Shown piece by piece: positions 47,416-54,888 of a stretch of DNA of 64,000 bases. Made by a program: the position numbers and the translations under genes. The notes under the pieces were generated by a model, which searched no databases, was not told where the DNA came from, and saw only the letters and a list, made by a program, of their open reading frames with translations. Source of the DNA: Streptomyces rishiriensis (GTDB lineage: Bacteria > Actinomycetota > Actinomycetes > Streptomycetales > Streptomycetaceae); contig NZ_BEWA01000005.1 in assembly GCF_003112535.1 (NCBI RefSeq), positions 292,024 through 356,023 of the forward strand, written 5' to 3'. The number at the start of each line of letters is the position of its first letter. Position 1 is the stretch's first letter.

Positions 47416-47436
47416 GGGCCCCTCACCCGGGGGCCC
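47416..47436. terminator. Short hairpin between convergent genes
   Basis: GGGCCCC / GGGGCCC, 7-bp stem with a 7-base loop, overlapping the stop codon of the TetR gene and 13 bases after the phosphatase stop. Suitable as a bidirectional terminator, though short and without a U-tract. Confidence 0.45.
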
Positions 47437-48064
47437 GGTCCGGCGGCGGGCCCGGTGCGGCGTCCGGGCCGTCCGCCATGACGAGGGAGGCGATGTGGGC
47501 GGTGACCGTGTCCAGGACGCCGGTCCAGGCCGCCTCGTCGCCGAGCACGAGGTAGTTGAGGGTCAGACCGTCGGTCATGGCCGCCAGGTAGCGGGCGAGG
47601 ACGGTGACGGGAACCCGCAGTCTGAGATCCCTGCCGGCGCGGAGCTGTTCGATGAGGTGGGTGTAGGCCTCGCCGTACATCTCGTGCTGACGGCGCGCCA
47701 GGTGCTCGAATCCCGGCTGGCGCAGGGCGTACTGGGTGAGTTCGTAGGTCAGCATGTGCTCGTCGGGATGCGTGCGCACATGGTCCCAGTACGCCTGGAA
47801 GCCGGCCCGGACGGTGTCCTCCAGGGTCGCCCTGGGCCGCAGCGCCTCCTTGACCAGCGTCACGTAGTGGTCGGTGATGGTCGTGATGACGGACTCCACC
47901 AGTGCCTGCTTGGAGTCGAAGCAGTAGTGGAAGACGCTGAGGGACACGCCCGCCTCGGCGGCGATCGCCCGGGTCGTCGTCTTGGCGACGCCGTCCCGGG
48001 CCATGGCCCTGATCGCCGCTTCGGTCAGCTGCCGGCGCCGTTCGGCCGACGGCATCCGTGCCAT
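47423..48064 (-). CDS. TetR-family transcriptional regulator
   Basis: A 213-residue repressor. The N-terminal helix-turn-helix (about 8-55) reads RRRQLTEAAIRAMARDGVAK, then TTTRAIAAEAGVSLSVFHYCFDSK, the standard TetR pattern. The C-terminal ligand domain has the TetR_C-type segment YWDHVRTHPDEHMLTYELTQYALR. Start ATG (MARMPSAERR) has GAAGGAC upstream. It lies 34 bases downstream of the secreted amidohydrolase gene on the same strand, so it may be co-transcribed with it. A TetR-like palindrome upstream of the epimerase gene at 50433 is a candidate target, though unproven. Confidence 0.93.
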   Translation of the reverse strand: MARMPSAERRRQLTEAAIRAMARDGVAKTTTRAIAAEAGVSLSVFHYCFDSKQALVESVITTITDHYVTLVKEALRPRATLEDTVRAGFQAYWDHVRTHPDEHMLTYELTQYALRQPGFEHLARRQHEMYGEAYTHLIEQLRAGRDLRLRVPVTVLARYLAAMTDGLTLNYLVLGDEAAWTGVLDTVTAHIASLVMADGPDAAPGPPPDRAPG

Positions 48065-48098
48065 GAGCGTGTCCTTCGCGTTCGTCCGGCGGCGGCCG

Positions 48099-50159
48099 TC
48101 AGCTGCTGTAGACGCCCACCTCGTGGAGCGAGTATCCCCAGTCGGTGCCGCGGCTCAGACCGTGCACCCGGACGTAGCGGGCCGGCGTGCCGGTGAAGGA
48201 GGCCGTGTCCAGGCCGCCGTCGCCCGACGAGGTGGACCAGACGGTCTGCCAGTTCGTCCCGTCGGTGGAGAGCTCGATGCGGTACGCCTTGCCGTACGCG
48301 CGCTCCCAGTCGAGGGTGACGCGCTTGACGAGGTCGGTACCGCCCAGGTCGACGCTCAGCCACTGGTCGTCGCTCCAGTCGCTGGCCCAGCGGGTGCCCG
48401 TGTCGCCGTCCACCGCCCGGCCCGGCTGGTAGCTGGTGAACGGGTTGGACTCCGACGAACTGGCCGTCGCCGCGGCCCCCTTGGCGAGATTCGTCCCTGC
48501 CTGGTGCCGCTCGGAGGCGCCCCAGGTGTCGAGGTAGGACTCGGCGCCCCGCAGGAGGTCCTTCACCACGTCCTGGCCGCCGACGCGGCGGATGTCCTCG
48601 ATCCAGTCCGGGATCATGCCGACGTGGGCGGCGCCGTCGGTGTTGATGTCGAAGGTGCGCGTGCCGGTCGTCAGCCGGTCGATCACCGAGCCGCCGTCGG
48701 CGCTGCGGAACGGGTAGGTCACCTTGTCGGCGGCGTCGGCGCCGCGCGGGGCGGGGTGGTCGCCGATGCCGTTGAAGTCGGTGCCGTAGCCGTAGCCCAC
48801 GCCGTACTTGTCCCGCAGCGCCTTGGTGCGCTGCGCCTCCGCGACGAACCCCTGCGAGCCGTGCATGTACTGGGCGACGAAGCCGCCGAGGCCGTAGACC
48901 CGCTCGGTCCAGTCGAGGTCCATCCAGCTGTGCGAGGAGATCACCCCGGGGTAGGACGCGGCCTGGAGGATGTCGAGCACCCGGCCGACGGCCTTGACGC
49001 TCATGTGGTCGATCTCCAGCATCATCTTGCGTTGCATCATGCCGCGCGCCGCGTACTCGCCGAGCGCGGTGAGACCGCGGGTGTTGCACTGCGCGTTCGC
49101 GTCGTAGGACGGGACGCGGGTGCCGGCGGGCAGGTCCGACTCCGCCGCGGACGCGGCGGTGCCGATGGGGTTGTCGTGCTGCGGGCCGGTACACTTCTCG
49201 GTCTGCCAGAAGGTGCCCGTCGACAGGAACTGGCCGACGTTGATGGCCGTTCCGAGGCCGCCCTCGTCGAAGCGGACGCCGCACAGCGCGTTGTCGAACT
49301 TGTGGCAGAGGAACATGCTGCGCACGCCGAGCGCGTACAGCTCGTCCAGTCCCTTGTCGATGTCGGCCTTGCTGCACTGCGCGATGTCGAGGATCTGCTT
49401 GCAGCCGAACGGCTCGGAGGTCTCGACGCCCAGGACGACGGCCAGCTTGCCCTGCTTGATGACGTCACGGGCCTGTGCGCTGTCGAGGACGATGCGGAAC
49501 CAGCCCTTTCCGGCGCCGCCGTACTGCTTGTCGACATAGGCCTGCAGGTCGTAGGCCAGCTTCGCCTGCAGCCGGATCGAGGTCATCTCGTCACAACTGC
49601 GGTCCTTGAAGGGGTAGACGGAGCAGATCATGCCGTTGGTGACCAGGTCGTTGACGAGCACCCGCTGTCCGCCGCGCCAGGCCCGCTCGACCCAGGCGTA
49701 GTAGTTCGCCTGGTGGGTCATGGAGTCGTAGGCCGGCCAGTCCTTGAACGTCGGCCAGCCGACCGGGTCGTGCTTGCCGTCGCCGCCGTGGGTGATGTAG
49801 TCGAAGATCGCCAGGGTGCCGTCGGGGTAGTGCTCGGGACAGTCCTTGAGCGCGTCGGCGACGCCGGCCTCGGAGAAGACCTTGCCGCAGATCAGCCGCC
49901 CGCCGAAGGCCTCGTTGGAGAACAGGTGGTTGTGGGCGTCGACGAACCCGCGTACGTCCCCCGCGGAGTCGGTCCCGGTGAACGGTTCGCCGGTGACGCC
50001 GATCTGCGAGTCGGGGTTCGGCCTGGCCGTCGGCGTCCACCAGTCCGAACCGGCCGCCGAGCTCGGCGTGGGGCCGAGGACCGCCGCGAGCACGAGGAGG
50101 AGGAGCGAGACGACGGTGACATCTCGGCGTCTGCGGTACGGGCGTGCGGTCACGGTCAC
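48099..50159 (-). CDS. Secreted amidohydrolase/dipeptidase-like protein with F5/8C domain
   Basis: A 686-residue secreted protein. A signal peptide (about 1-36) has an RRRR n-region. The large metal-hydrolase domain (about 65-540) has VDAHNHLFSNEAFGG near its start, MMLEIDHMSVKA, GVISSHSWMDLDW and YGTDFNGIGDHPA. These are consistent with a renal-dipeptidase/amidohydrolase fold binding divalent metal. A C-terminal discoidin (F5/8 type C, CBM32-like) domain (about 550-686; AVDGDTGTRWASDWSDDQWL, YVRVHGLSRGT) should bind carbohydrate or surfaces. Start is GTG (VTVTARPYR) with GAAGGACGTGGGAC upstream. Substrate unknown. Confidence 0.85.
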   Translation of the reverse strand: MTVTARPYRRRRDVTVVSLLLLVLAAVLGPTPSSAAGSDWWTPTARPNPDSQIGVTGEPFTGTDSAGDVRGFVDAHNHLFSNEAFGGRLICGKVFSEAGVADALKDCPEHYPDGTLAIFDYITHGGDGKHDPVGWPTFKDWPAYDSMTHQANYYAWVERAWRGGQRVLVNDLVTNGMICSVYPFKDRSCDEMTSIRLQAKLAYDLQAYVDKQYGGAGKGWFRIVLDSAQARDVIKQGKLAVVLGVETSEPFGCKQILDIAQCSKADIDKGLDELYALGVRSMFLCHKFDNALCGVRFDEGGLGTAINVGQFLSTGTFWQTEKCTGPQHDNPIGTAASAAESDLPAGTRVPSYDANAQCNTRGLTALGEYAARGMMQRKMMLEIDHMSVKAVGRVLDILQAASYPGVISSHSWMDLDWTERVYGLGGFVAQYMHGSQGFVAEAQRTKALRDKYGVGYGYGTDFNGIGDHPAPRGADAADKVTYPFRSADGGSVIDRLTTGTRTFDINTDGAAHVGMIPDWIEDIRRVGGQDVVKDLLRGAESYLDTWGASERHQAGTNLAKGAAATASSSESNPFTSYQPGRAVDGDTGTRWASDWSDDQWLSVDLGGTDLVKRVTLDWERAYGKAYRIELSTDGTNWQTVWSTSSGDGGLDTASFTGTPARYVRVHGLSRGTDWGYSLHEVGVYSS

Positions 50160-50488
50160 GTCCCACGTCCTTCGGTCGGGGTGAAGGCGCGGTCGACGGG
50201 AGCGTTCCGACCGCCCCTACGGTTGTCATGACCGGCGCAAGATAGTGGGACGAGGATCGCGACAGACCCGATCCGAGTCAAGAGTCCGGGACGCTTGACC
50301 TGATAACTGCGGGGCGGGGGCCAAACCCCCTCACCCGCCTGCCGGTTGCCCGGTTCCGGCCGGGCGCTCCGGCGCCGGGCGCGCGGGCCGCGACGGAGGC
50401 GCACCGGACGTGAGCAATGTCCGCGAGCAGTTTTGAACACGTTCAAGAAAGGAGTAGGGTCCACTTCCGACAGGGAGGGGACCTTCTC
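50160..50488. other. Divergent promoter region
   Basis: 329 bases between the secreted amidohydrolase (minus) and the epimerase gene (plus). On the minus strand a TTGACT hexamer occurs in AGTCCGGGACGCTTGACC surroundings, with the imperfect repeat TCAAG...CTTGA. On the plus strand it contains the TTGAAC-AC-GTTCAA palindrome and GAAAGGAG. No ORF. Confidence 0.5.
50433..50446 (+). promoter_or_regulatory. Palindromic operator candidate upstream of epimerase gene
   Basis: TTGAAC-AC-GTTCAA, six-base arms around two bases, centred 49 bases before the start codon. Palindromes with a GAACxxGTTC core are typical TetR-family operators and would overlap the promoter. The TetR gene at 47423 is one candidate partner. 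Confidence 0.5.
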
Positions 50489-51430
50489 GTGAAGATCGTG
50501 TTGCCCGGTGGGACCGGGCAGGTGGGAACCGTGCTGCGCCGTGCGCTGACCGCGGCCGGACACGAGGTCGTGGTGCTGAGCAGGCGGCCCGCGGGCCGCG
50601 GCGAGATCGCGTGGGACGGCAGGACGCCCGGGCCCTGGACCGAGGCGGTCGACGGCAGCGATGTCGTCGTCAACCTGGCGGGCCGCAGCGTCAGTTGCCG
50701 CTACACGCCGGCCAACCTCAAGGAGATGATGGACTCGCGGGTGGACTCGGCACGGGTCGTGGGCGAGGCGATCGCCGCGGCCGCACGGCCGCCGAGGCTC
50801 TGGCTGCAGATGAGCACCGCCACCGTCTACGCGCACCGCTTCGACGCCCCCAACGACGAGGCCACCGGTGTGATCGGCGGCGCGGAGCCCGGCGTCCCGG
50901 CGTACTGGGGTTACAGCGTCGACATCGCGCGGGCCTGGGAGCGGGAACAGGAGCGGGCCGACACTCCCCTCACCCGCAAGGCGGCCCTGCGCTCGGCGAT
51001 GGTGATGAGCCCGGACCGGGGCGGGGTGTTCGACGTCCTGTCGCGGCTGGCGCGGCTCGGTCTCGGCGGCCCGGTCGCGGGCGGCGCGCAGTACGTGTCG
51101 TGGATCCACGACCACGACTTCGTCCGCGCGGTCGAGTTCCTCATCGCCCGGGACGACCTCGACGGACCGGTGAACCTCGCCGCCCCCTCGCCCCTGCCGC
51201 ACCGCGCCTTCATGCGTGCCCTGCGGGGCGCGTGGGGCGTCCCGGCAGGACTGCCCGCGACGAGGTGGATGGCCGGGCTCGGCGCTTTCGCCCTGCGCTC
51301 GGACACCGAGTTGCTGCTCAAGAGCCGGCGCGTCGTCCCGGGCCGGCTGCTCGACGCCGGCTTCGCCTTCGAGCACCCCGAATGGCCGCAGGCCGCCGCC
51401 GAGCTCGTACGGCGGGTGCGCGCACGCTGA
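50489..51430 (+). CDS. TIGR01777-family NAD-dependent epimerase (SDR39U1-like)
   Basis: A 313-residue extended short-chain dehydrogenase of the TIGR01777/YfcH family. It begins VKIVLPGGTGQVGTVLRRAL with the Rossmann GGTGQVG at about 7-13. VVNLAGRSVSCRYTPANLKE and the SRV-DSARVVGEAI segment are family-typical, as are QMSTATVYAHRFD, YVSWIHDHDFVRAVEFL and GPVNLAAPSP. The family's substrate is unknown (possible cell-division or nucleotide-sugar link). The start is GTG with GGGAGGGG 8 bases upstream. Transcription is presumably controlled through the palindrome at 50433. It ends 114 bases before a strong bidirectional hairpin. Confidence 0.93.
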   Translation: MKIVLPGGTGQVGTVLRRALTAAGHEVVVLSRRPAGRGEIAWDGRTPGPWTEAVDGSDVVVNLAGRSVSCRYTPANLKEMMDSRVDSARVVGEAIAAAARPPRLWLQMSTATVYAHRFDAPNDEATGVIGGAEPGVPAYWGYSVDIARAWEREQERADTPLTRKAALRSAMVMSPDRGGVFDVLSRLARLGLGGPVAGGAQYVSWIHDHDFVRAVEFLIARDDLDGPVNLAAPSPLPHRAFMRALRGAWGVPAGLPATRWMAGLGAFALRSDTELLLKSRRVVPGRLLDAGFAFEHPEWPQAAAELVRRVRAR

Positions 51431-51544
51431 CGACGGGCCGCGCGGGACCGGGACCGCGCCGTCCGCGGGCGGGTGCGAGGACGGCGGGATCGCGGACGGC
51501 GCTCACGGGCCGCACGCTGCCGGTGACCCGGCGGCCGGTCGGGG

Positions 51545-51579
51545 CCGCGCGGACGTGCACAGGGGTCACGTCCGCGCGG
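51545..51579. terminator. Bidirectional hairpin terminator
   Basis: Perfect 13-bp stem CCGCGCGGACGTG / CACGTCCGCGCGG with a 9-base loop. It lies between the convergent epimerase (plus) and alpha/beta-hydrolase (minus) genes, 16 bases from the hydrolase stop. Confidence 0.8.
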
Positions 51580-51594
51580 TCGTGCCGCGACGCG

Positions 51595-52311
51595 TCAGCT
51601 CGTCGCGCGCACCGCGTCGAGGATCAGGTCGGCGACGGCCTTCGGCTGCGACACGGCCACGGCGTGCGAAGCGCCGTCGAGCTCGACGGTCGTCGCCCCG
51701 GCGCGCTTGGCGCCGAAGCGCTCCACCTCGGGGTTGATCGCCTCGTCCGCACCGGCGACCAGCGCCCAGGACGGCTTGGTCTTCCAGGCGGCCGCGGCGG
51801 CGGTCTCCTCGAACGCGGCGGCGGCCAGCGGGCGCTGCGCCGCGGCGAGGATCTTCGTGACGCCCGCGGGCACGTCGGCTGCGAACACCGACGGGAAGGC
51901 GTCCTCGGCGATGGTGACCTCGACGGCCGGCTCGCCGCCCGGCACCGGGTACGTCCACTCCTTGAGACTGCTGACCAGCGGCGAGAGCGGGAAGCGGCCC
52001 TGCAGCTCGCCGAGGCTCTCGCCCTCCTCCAGCACGTAGGCGGCGACGTAGACGAGGCCGACGACGTTCTCCGTGGCGCCGGCCACGGTGATGAGGGCGC
52101 CGCCGTAGGAGTGGCCGACGAGGATCACCGGGCCGTCGATCTGCGCGGCGACCGAGGCGACGTAGGCGGCGTCCGAGGCGAGACCGCGCAGCGGGTTGGG
52201 CGGGGCGATCACGGGAACGCCCTGGCCCTGCAGCTCGGCCATGACGCCGGCCCAGCTGCCCGCGTCGGCGAACGCGCCGTGGACCAGGACGACGGTGGGG
52301 GTGGTGGTCAT
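51595..52311 (-). CDS. Alpha/beta hydrolase (PnbA/EstA-like, RutD fold)
   Basis: A 238-residue soluble alpha/beta hydrolase. VVLVHGAFADAGSW (oxyanion HGAF) opens the fold, with nucleophile Ser in VGHSYGGAL. Acid is in the ADEAINPEVER region and catalytic His in DGASHAVAV near the end. This pattern (HGAxADxxxW ... GHSxGG ... SH) is common in streptomycete hydrolases annotated from plant salicylate-binding/hydroxynitrile-lyase relatives. Start ATG (MTTTPTVVL) has GGAGAGAGC upstream. It lies 22 bases downstream of an HSL-type esterase gene, forming a two-gene hydrolase operon. Confidence 0.9.
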   Translation of the reverse strand: MTTTPTVVLVHGAFADAGSWAGVMAELQGQGVPVIAPPNPLRGLASDAAYVASVAAQIDGPVILVGHSYGGALITVAGATENVVGLVYVAAYVLEEGESLGELQGRFPLSPLVSSLKEWTYPVPGGEPAVEVTIAEDAFPSVFAADVPAGVTKILAAAQRPLAAAAFEETAAAAAWKTKPSWALVAGADEAINPEVERFGAKRAGATTVELDGASHAVAVSQPKAVADLILDAVRATS

Positions 52312-52333
52312 GAGGGTGCTCTCTCCTGGAGTC

Positions 52334-53302
52334 TCAGACGTGCAGGGCGTCGCGCAGGGTGCCGACGGCCAGGGTGATGGCGGCCTCGGCGGCATAGGTC
52401 GGGCGCAGGGCGTTCAGCATCACGAAGTCGTGGATGATCCCCTGGAACCGCACCGCGGTGACCGGGACGCCGGCCGCACGCAGCTTGTTCGCGTACGCCT
52501 CGCCCTCGTCGCGCAGCACGTCGGCCTCACCGGTGATGACCAGCGCCGGCGGGAGGTCCTCGAGCTGCTCGGCGGTGGCGCGCAGCGGGGAGGCGGTGAT
52601 CTGGGCGCGCTCGGCCTCGTCGGTCGTGTACTGGTCCCAGAACCACTGCATGCCGTCGCGGCGCAGGAAGTAGCCCTCCGCGAACTGGCGGTAGGAGCCG
52701 GTGTCGAAGCTCGCGTCGGTCACCGGGTAGAACAGCACCTGCTGGACCAGCGGGACGCCGCCGCGCTCCTTGGCCATCAGGGTGAGGGCGGCTGCCATGT
52801 TTCCGCCGACGGAGTCGCCGGCCACGGCCAGCCGGCCCCCGTCGAGTCCCTTGGAGGCGCCCTGCTCGACGATCCACCGGGCGACCGTGAAGTTCTGCTC
52901 GATGGCGACCGGGTAGCGCGCCTCGGGCGAGAGGTCGTACTCGGGGAAGACGACCGCGGCGTCCGCGCCGACGGCGAGCTCGCGCACCAGCCGGTCGTGG
53001 GTGTGGGCGTTGCCGAACACCCAGCCCGCGCCGTGGATGTACAGGATCACCGGCAGGACGCCCTCGGCGCCGGCCGGCTTGACGATCCGGGCGCGGACAC
53101 TGCCCGTGGGACCCCCGGAGACGGTGATCCACTCCTCGTCGACCTCGGGCTTGTGGACCTCGCCGGACTGGACCTCGTCGACGGCCTTGCGACCCTCCGC
53201 CGGAGGCAGGTCGAAGAGGTACGGCGGGTTGGCGGTCGCCTCGGCGAACGCCGCGGCCTCCGGTTCGAGCACCGGCGTGACCGGCTCGACGACGTCGGAC
53301 AT
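52334..53302 (-). CDS. HSL-family alpha/beta hydrolase esterase
   Basis: A 322-residue esterase of the hormone-sensitive-lipase family. Oxyanion motif HGAGW lies in VILYIHGAGWVFGN, nucleophile Ser in VAGDSVGGNMAA, acid in ALVITGEADVLRDEG, and His in IIHDFVML. It acts on short acyl esters; intracellular, since no signal is seen. The start ATG (MSDVVEPVT) is followed by a PFEE-like N-terminal cap. First gene of the two-gene operon with the hydrolase at 51595. Its promoter region carries a strong inverted repeat (53382-53409). The AraC gene further upstream is the nearest regulator. Confidence 0.93.
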   Translation of the reverse strand: MSDVVEPVTPVLEPEAAAFAEATANPPYLFDLPPAEGRKAVDEVQSGEVHKPEVDEEWITVSGGPTGSVRARIVKPAGAEGVLPVILYIHGAGWVFGNAHTHDRLVRELAVGADAAVVFPEYDLSPEARYPVAIEQNFTVARWIVEQGASKGLDGGRLAVAGDSVGGNMAAALTLMAKERGGVPLVQQVLFYPVTDASFDTGSYRQFAEGYFLRRDGMQWFWDQYTTDEAERAQITASPLRATAEQLEDLPPALVITGEADVLRDEGEAYANKLRAAGVPVTAVRFQGIIHDFVMLNALRPTYAAEAAITLAVGTLRDALHV

Positions 53303-53381
53303 GGCATCTCCAGCTGTTCTCGGTGTGCGCTGTCTTGCCCCGCCACGCTAAATCTGCCACGCCACCTGATTTTGTCCACCC

Positions 53382-53409
53382 GTGCACGGTCGGTGTTCCG
53401 ACAGTGCAC
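53382..53409 (-). promoter_or_regulatory. Inverted repeat at esterase promoter
   Basis: GTGCACGGTCGG (53382-53393) and CCGACAGTGCAC (53398-53409) are complementary at 11 of 12 positions around a TGTT loop. The repeat lies 3 bases upstream of the putative -35 hexamer of the esterase operon. Each arm also holds the palindrome GTGCAC. Good operator candidate. Confidence 0.55.
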
Positions 53410-53416
53410 AGATGGG

Positions 53417-53456
53417 GATCAGATGAGATCAGACGCGATCGGATGAGATCACGCGA
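53417..53456. repeat. Two imperfect 20-bp tandem repeats
   Basis: Units starting GATCAGATGAGATCA and GATCGGATGAGATCA follow each other directly, and a third partial GATCACG follows. The 20-base phase (two helical turns) suits cooperative binding of a regulator such as AraC-type proteins. Located about 115-155 bases upstream of the esterase start. Confidence 0.6.
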
Positions 53457-53810
53457 AGATCACGGGGCGCATCTCCGGACATGACTCTTCACGTTCCGTC
53501 CATCAGGTGGCCGGAACGTCGTCACCTCTCGGAGCACCCTCCGAAGTGCGCGGACTTCCCGGCGCCCCCTGAGAACACGCTTCTCGGACGGCGACGGGAA
53601 AGAAGCCGCCGGGGATTTCGATCGCATCACGCGGCCGCGCCCGCAAAACGCCGATCATCGACGCGATCCGGAAACTCCGCACGGTCCGCACGGTCCGGCC
53701 GCCCCCCATCGAGAACGGCCGGAGATTGCGGCTTTCCGCTTCCGGGACACGGCTGAAAACCCCGGCCGGCGGCTGCCAGCGCGGGCGGGCCGCGGACGCG
53801 GGGCGGCGGC

Positions 53811-54791
53811 TCAGCCCGGCACGGGACGCGTGGCGCGCCCCGCGGTGTCCCGCCATTCGCGCGGGGACATGCCGTAGGCGGCCCGGAAGACCCGGCTGAA
53901 GTGCGTGGCGCTCAGGAACCCCCACCGGCCGGCCACCGCCGCGATGGTCCTGCTTCCCCGGCCGTGCCGCCTCAGGTCGCGCCGGCATTCCTCCAGACGG
54001 CGGCGCAGGATCCACCGGCTCACGGTGGCGCCCTCGTCCTTGAACAGCTTGTGCAGATAGCGCACGGAGATGTGGTGGGCCCGCGCGATGCCCTCCGGGC
54101 ACAGGTCCGGCTCCGTCAGGTGCAGTTCGACGTACTCCAGGATCCTGGCCAGCACCGGCGGCTGCGCGCCCGGAGTCTCCGGCGCACCCGTGCCCAACTG
54201 CTCGGCGGCGAGCGTCGACAGCAGGTTCACCGCGTTCCAGGCGAGCATCTCGCCGACCGGCGGCCGGGCCTCGGCCGCCGCCCTGGCGAGGTCCGACAGC
54301 AGCGGCGACAGCAGGGCGCCGAGCCGGGACGCGCGGGCGACGGGCGTGCGGACGATCCTGCGCACGTCGGGCTCCGCCAGGTCCAGCAGCGCGGCCGGGA
54401 CGAGGAAGACCGTCGCGCGGAACGGCTCGCGGAACGCGAGGGCGGGGGCCCGACGGACGTCGTAGAAACAGACGTCCCCGGGCGCCAGCCACAGGCCGGC
54501 GGACTCGGCGGACTGGCCGGGGTCGACGGATCTGACGGGCTCGGTGAATTCGGCCGGTCTCGGGGCGCGCAGGGCGGGTCGGCCGACGGCTCCGACTCCG
54601 CGCAGACCGACGAAGAGGTACTCGCCGCCCTCACGGGCGAGCAGCCGGTGCGCCGCGTCCGGCGTCCCCTCGCCGGGCAGCCGGGCGGGCGACTCCTCGT
54701 CCCGCACGATGTCGACGCCGAGGGGCGTCCGGCTCGTGCGCCGGTCGAAGGCGCTGGGAGTGTCACAGGTGCTGGAACTGATGGTGGGCAT
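53811..54791 (-). CDS. AraC-family transcriptional regulator
   Basis: A 326-residue regulator with an N-terminal cupin-like AraC_binding_2 domain (about 20-200; EYLFVGLRGVG, LAPGDVCFYDVRRAP). The C-terminal double helix-turn-helix (about 218-320) reads HHISVRYLHKLFKDEGATVS, then RWGFLSATHFSRVFRAAYGM and SPREWR. This matches activators such as the NphR/CbdS type of actinobacteria. Start ATG (MPTISSSTC) has a distant GGAGG. It lies 508 bases upstream of the esterase operon on the same strand and 93 bases after the SARP-NB-ARC gene. A LacI-type palindrome sits about 90 bases upstream. Confidence 0.92.
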   Translation of the reverse strand: MPTISSSTCDTPSAFDRRTSRTPLGVDIVRDEESPARLPGEGTPDAAHRLLAREGGEYLFVGLRGVGAVGRPALRAPRPAEFTEPVRSVDPGQSAESAGLWLAPGDVCFYDVRRAPALAFREPFRATVFLVPAALLDLAEPDVRRIVRTPVARASRLGALLSPLLSDLARAAAEARPPVGEMLAWNAVNLLSTLAAEQLGTGAPETPGAQPPVLARILEYVELHLTEPDLCPEGIARAHHISVRYLHKLFKDEGATVSRWILRRRLEECRRDLRRHGRGSRTIAAVAGRWGFLSATHFSRVFRAAYGMSPREWRDTAGRATRPVPG

Positions 54792-54873
54792 CTTCCGCCG
54801 TTGCCTCCGGGGGACCGTCGCTCATGTCGTTCGGACCGTAGGTCGGCGGGTGTGCAAAAAGAGTGACAACGAA

Positions 54874-54888
54874 GTGAAAGCGTTTCAC
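54874..54888. promoter_or_regulatory. Perfect GTGAAA-GCG-TTTCAC palindrome
   Basis: 15-base perfect palindrome of the LacI/GntR operator type (GAAAGCGTTTC core). It overlaps the stop codon of the SARP-NB-ARC gene and lies 83-97 bases upstream of the AraC start. No LacI protein is encoded in the window. Confidence 0.5.

Larger units (their letters stand above)
53303..53810. other. Intergenic region with promoter and repeats
   Basis: 508 bases with lower GC than flanking genes and no convincing ORF. On the minus strand TGGACA (53373-53378) lies 17 bases from AGATTT (53350-53355), a plausible promoter for the esterase operon. An inverted repeat and two 20-base tandem repeats lie just upstream. 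The remainder, to the AraC stop, shows nothing recognisable. Confidence 0.5.

Noticed and set aside
53481..53756. 91-codon plus-strand frame
   Set aside because: Low third-position G/C, no RBS, composition like the non-coding surroundings.
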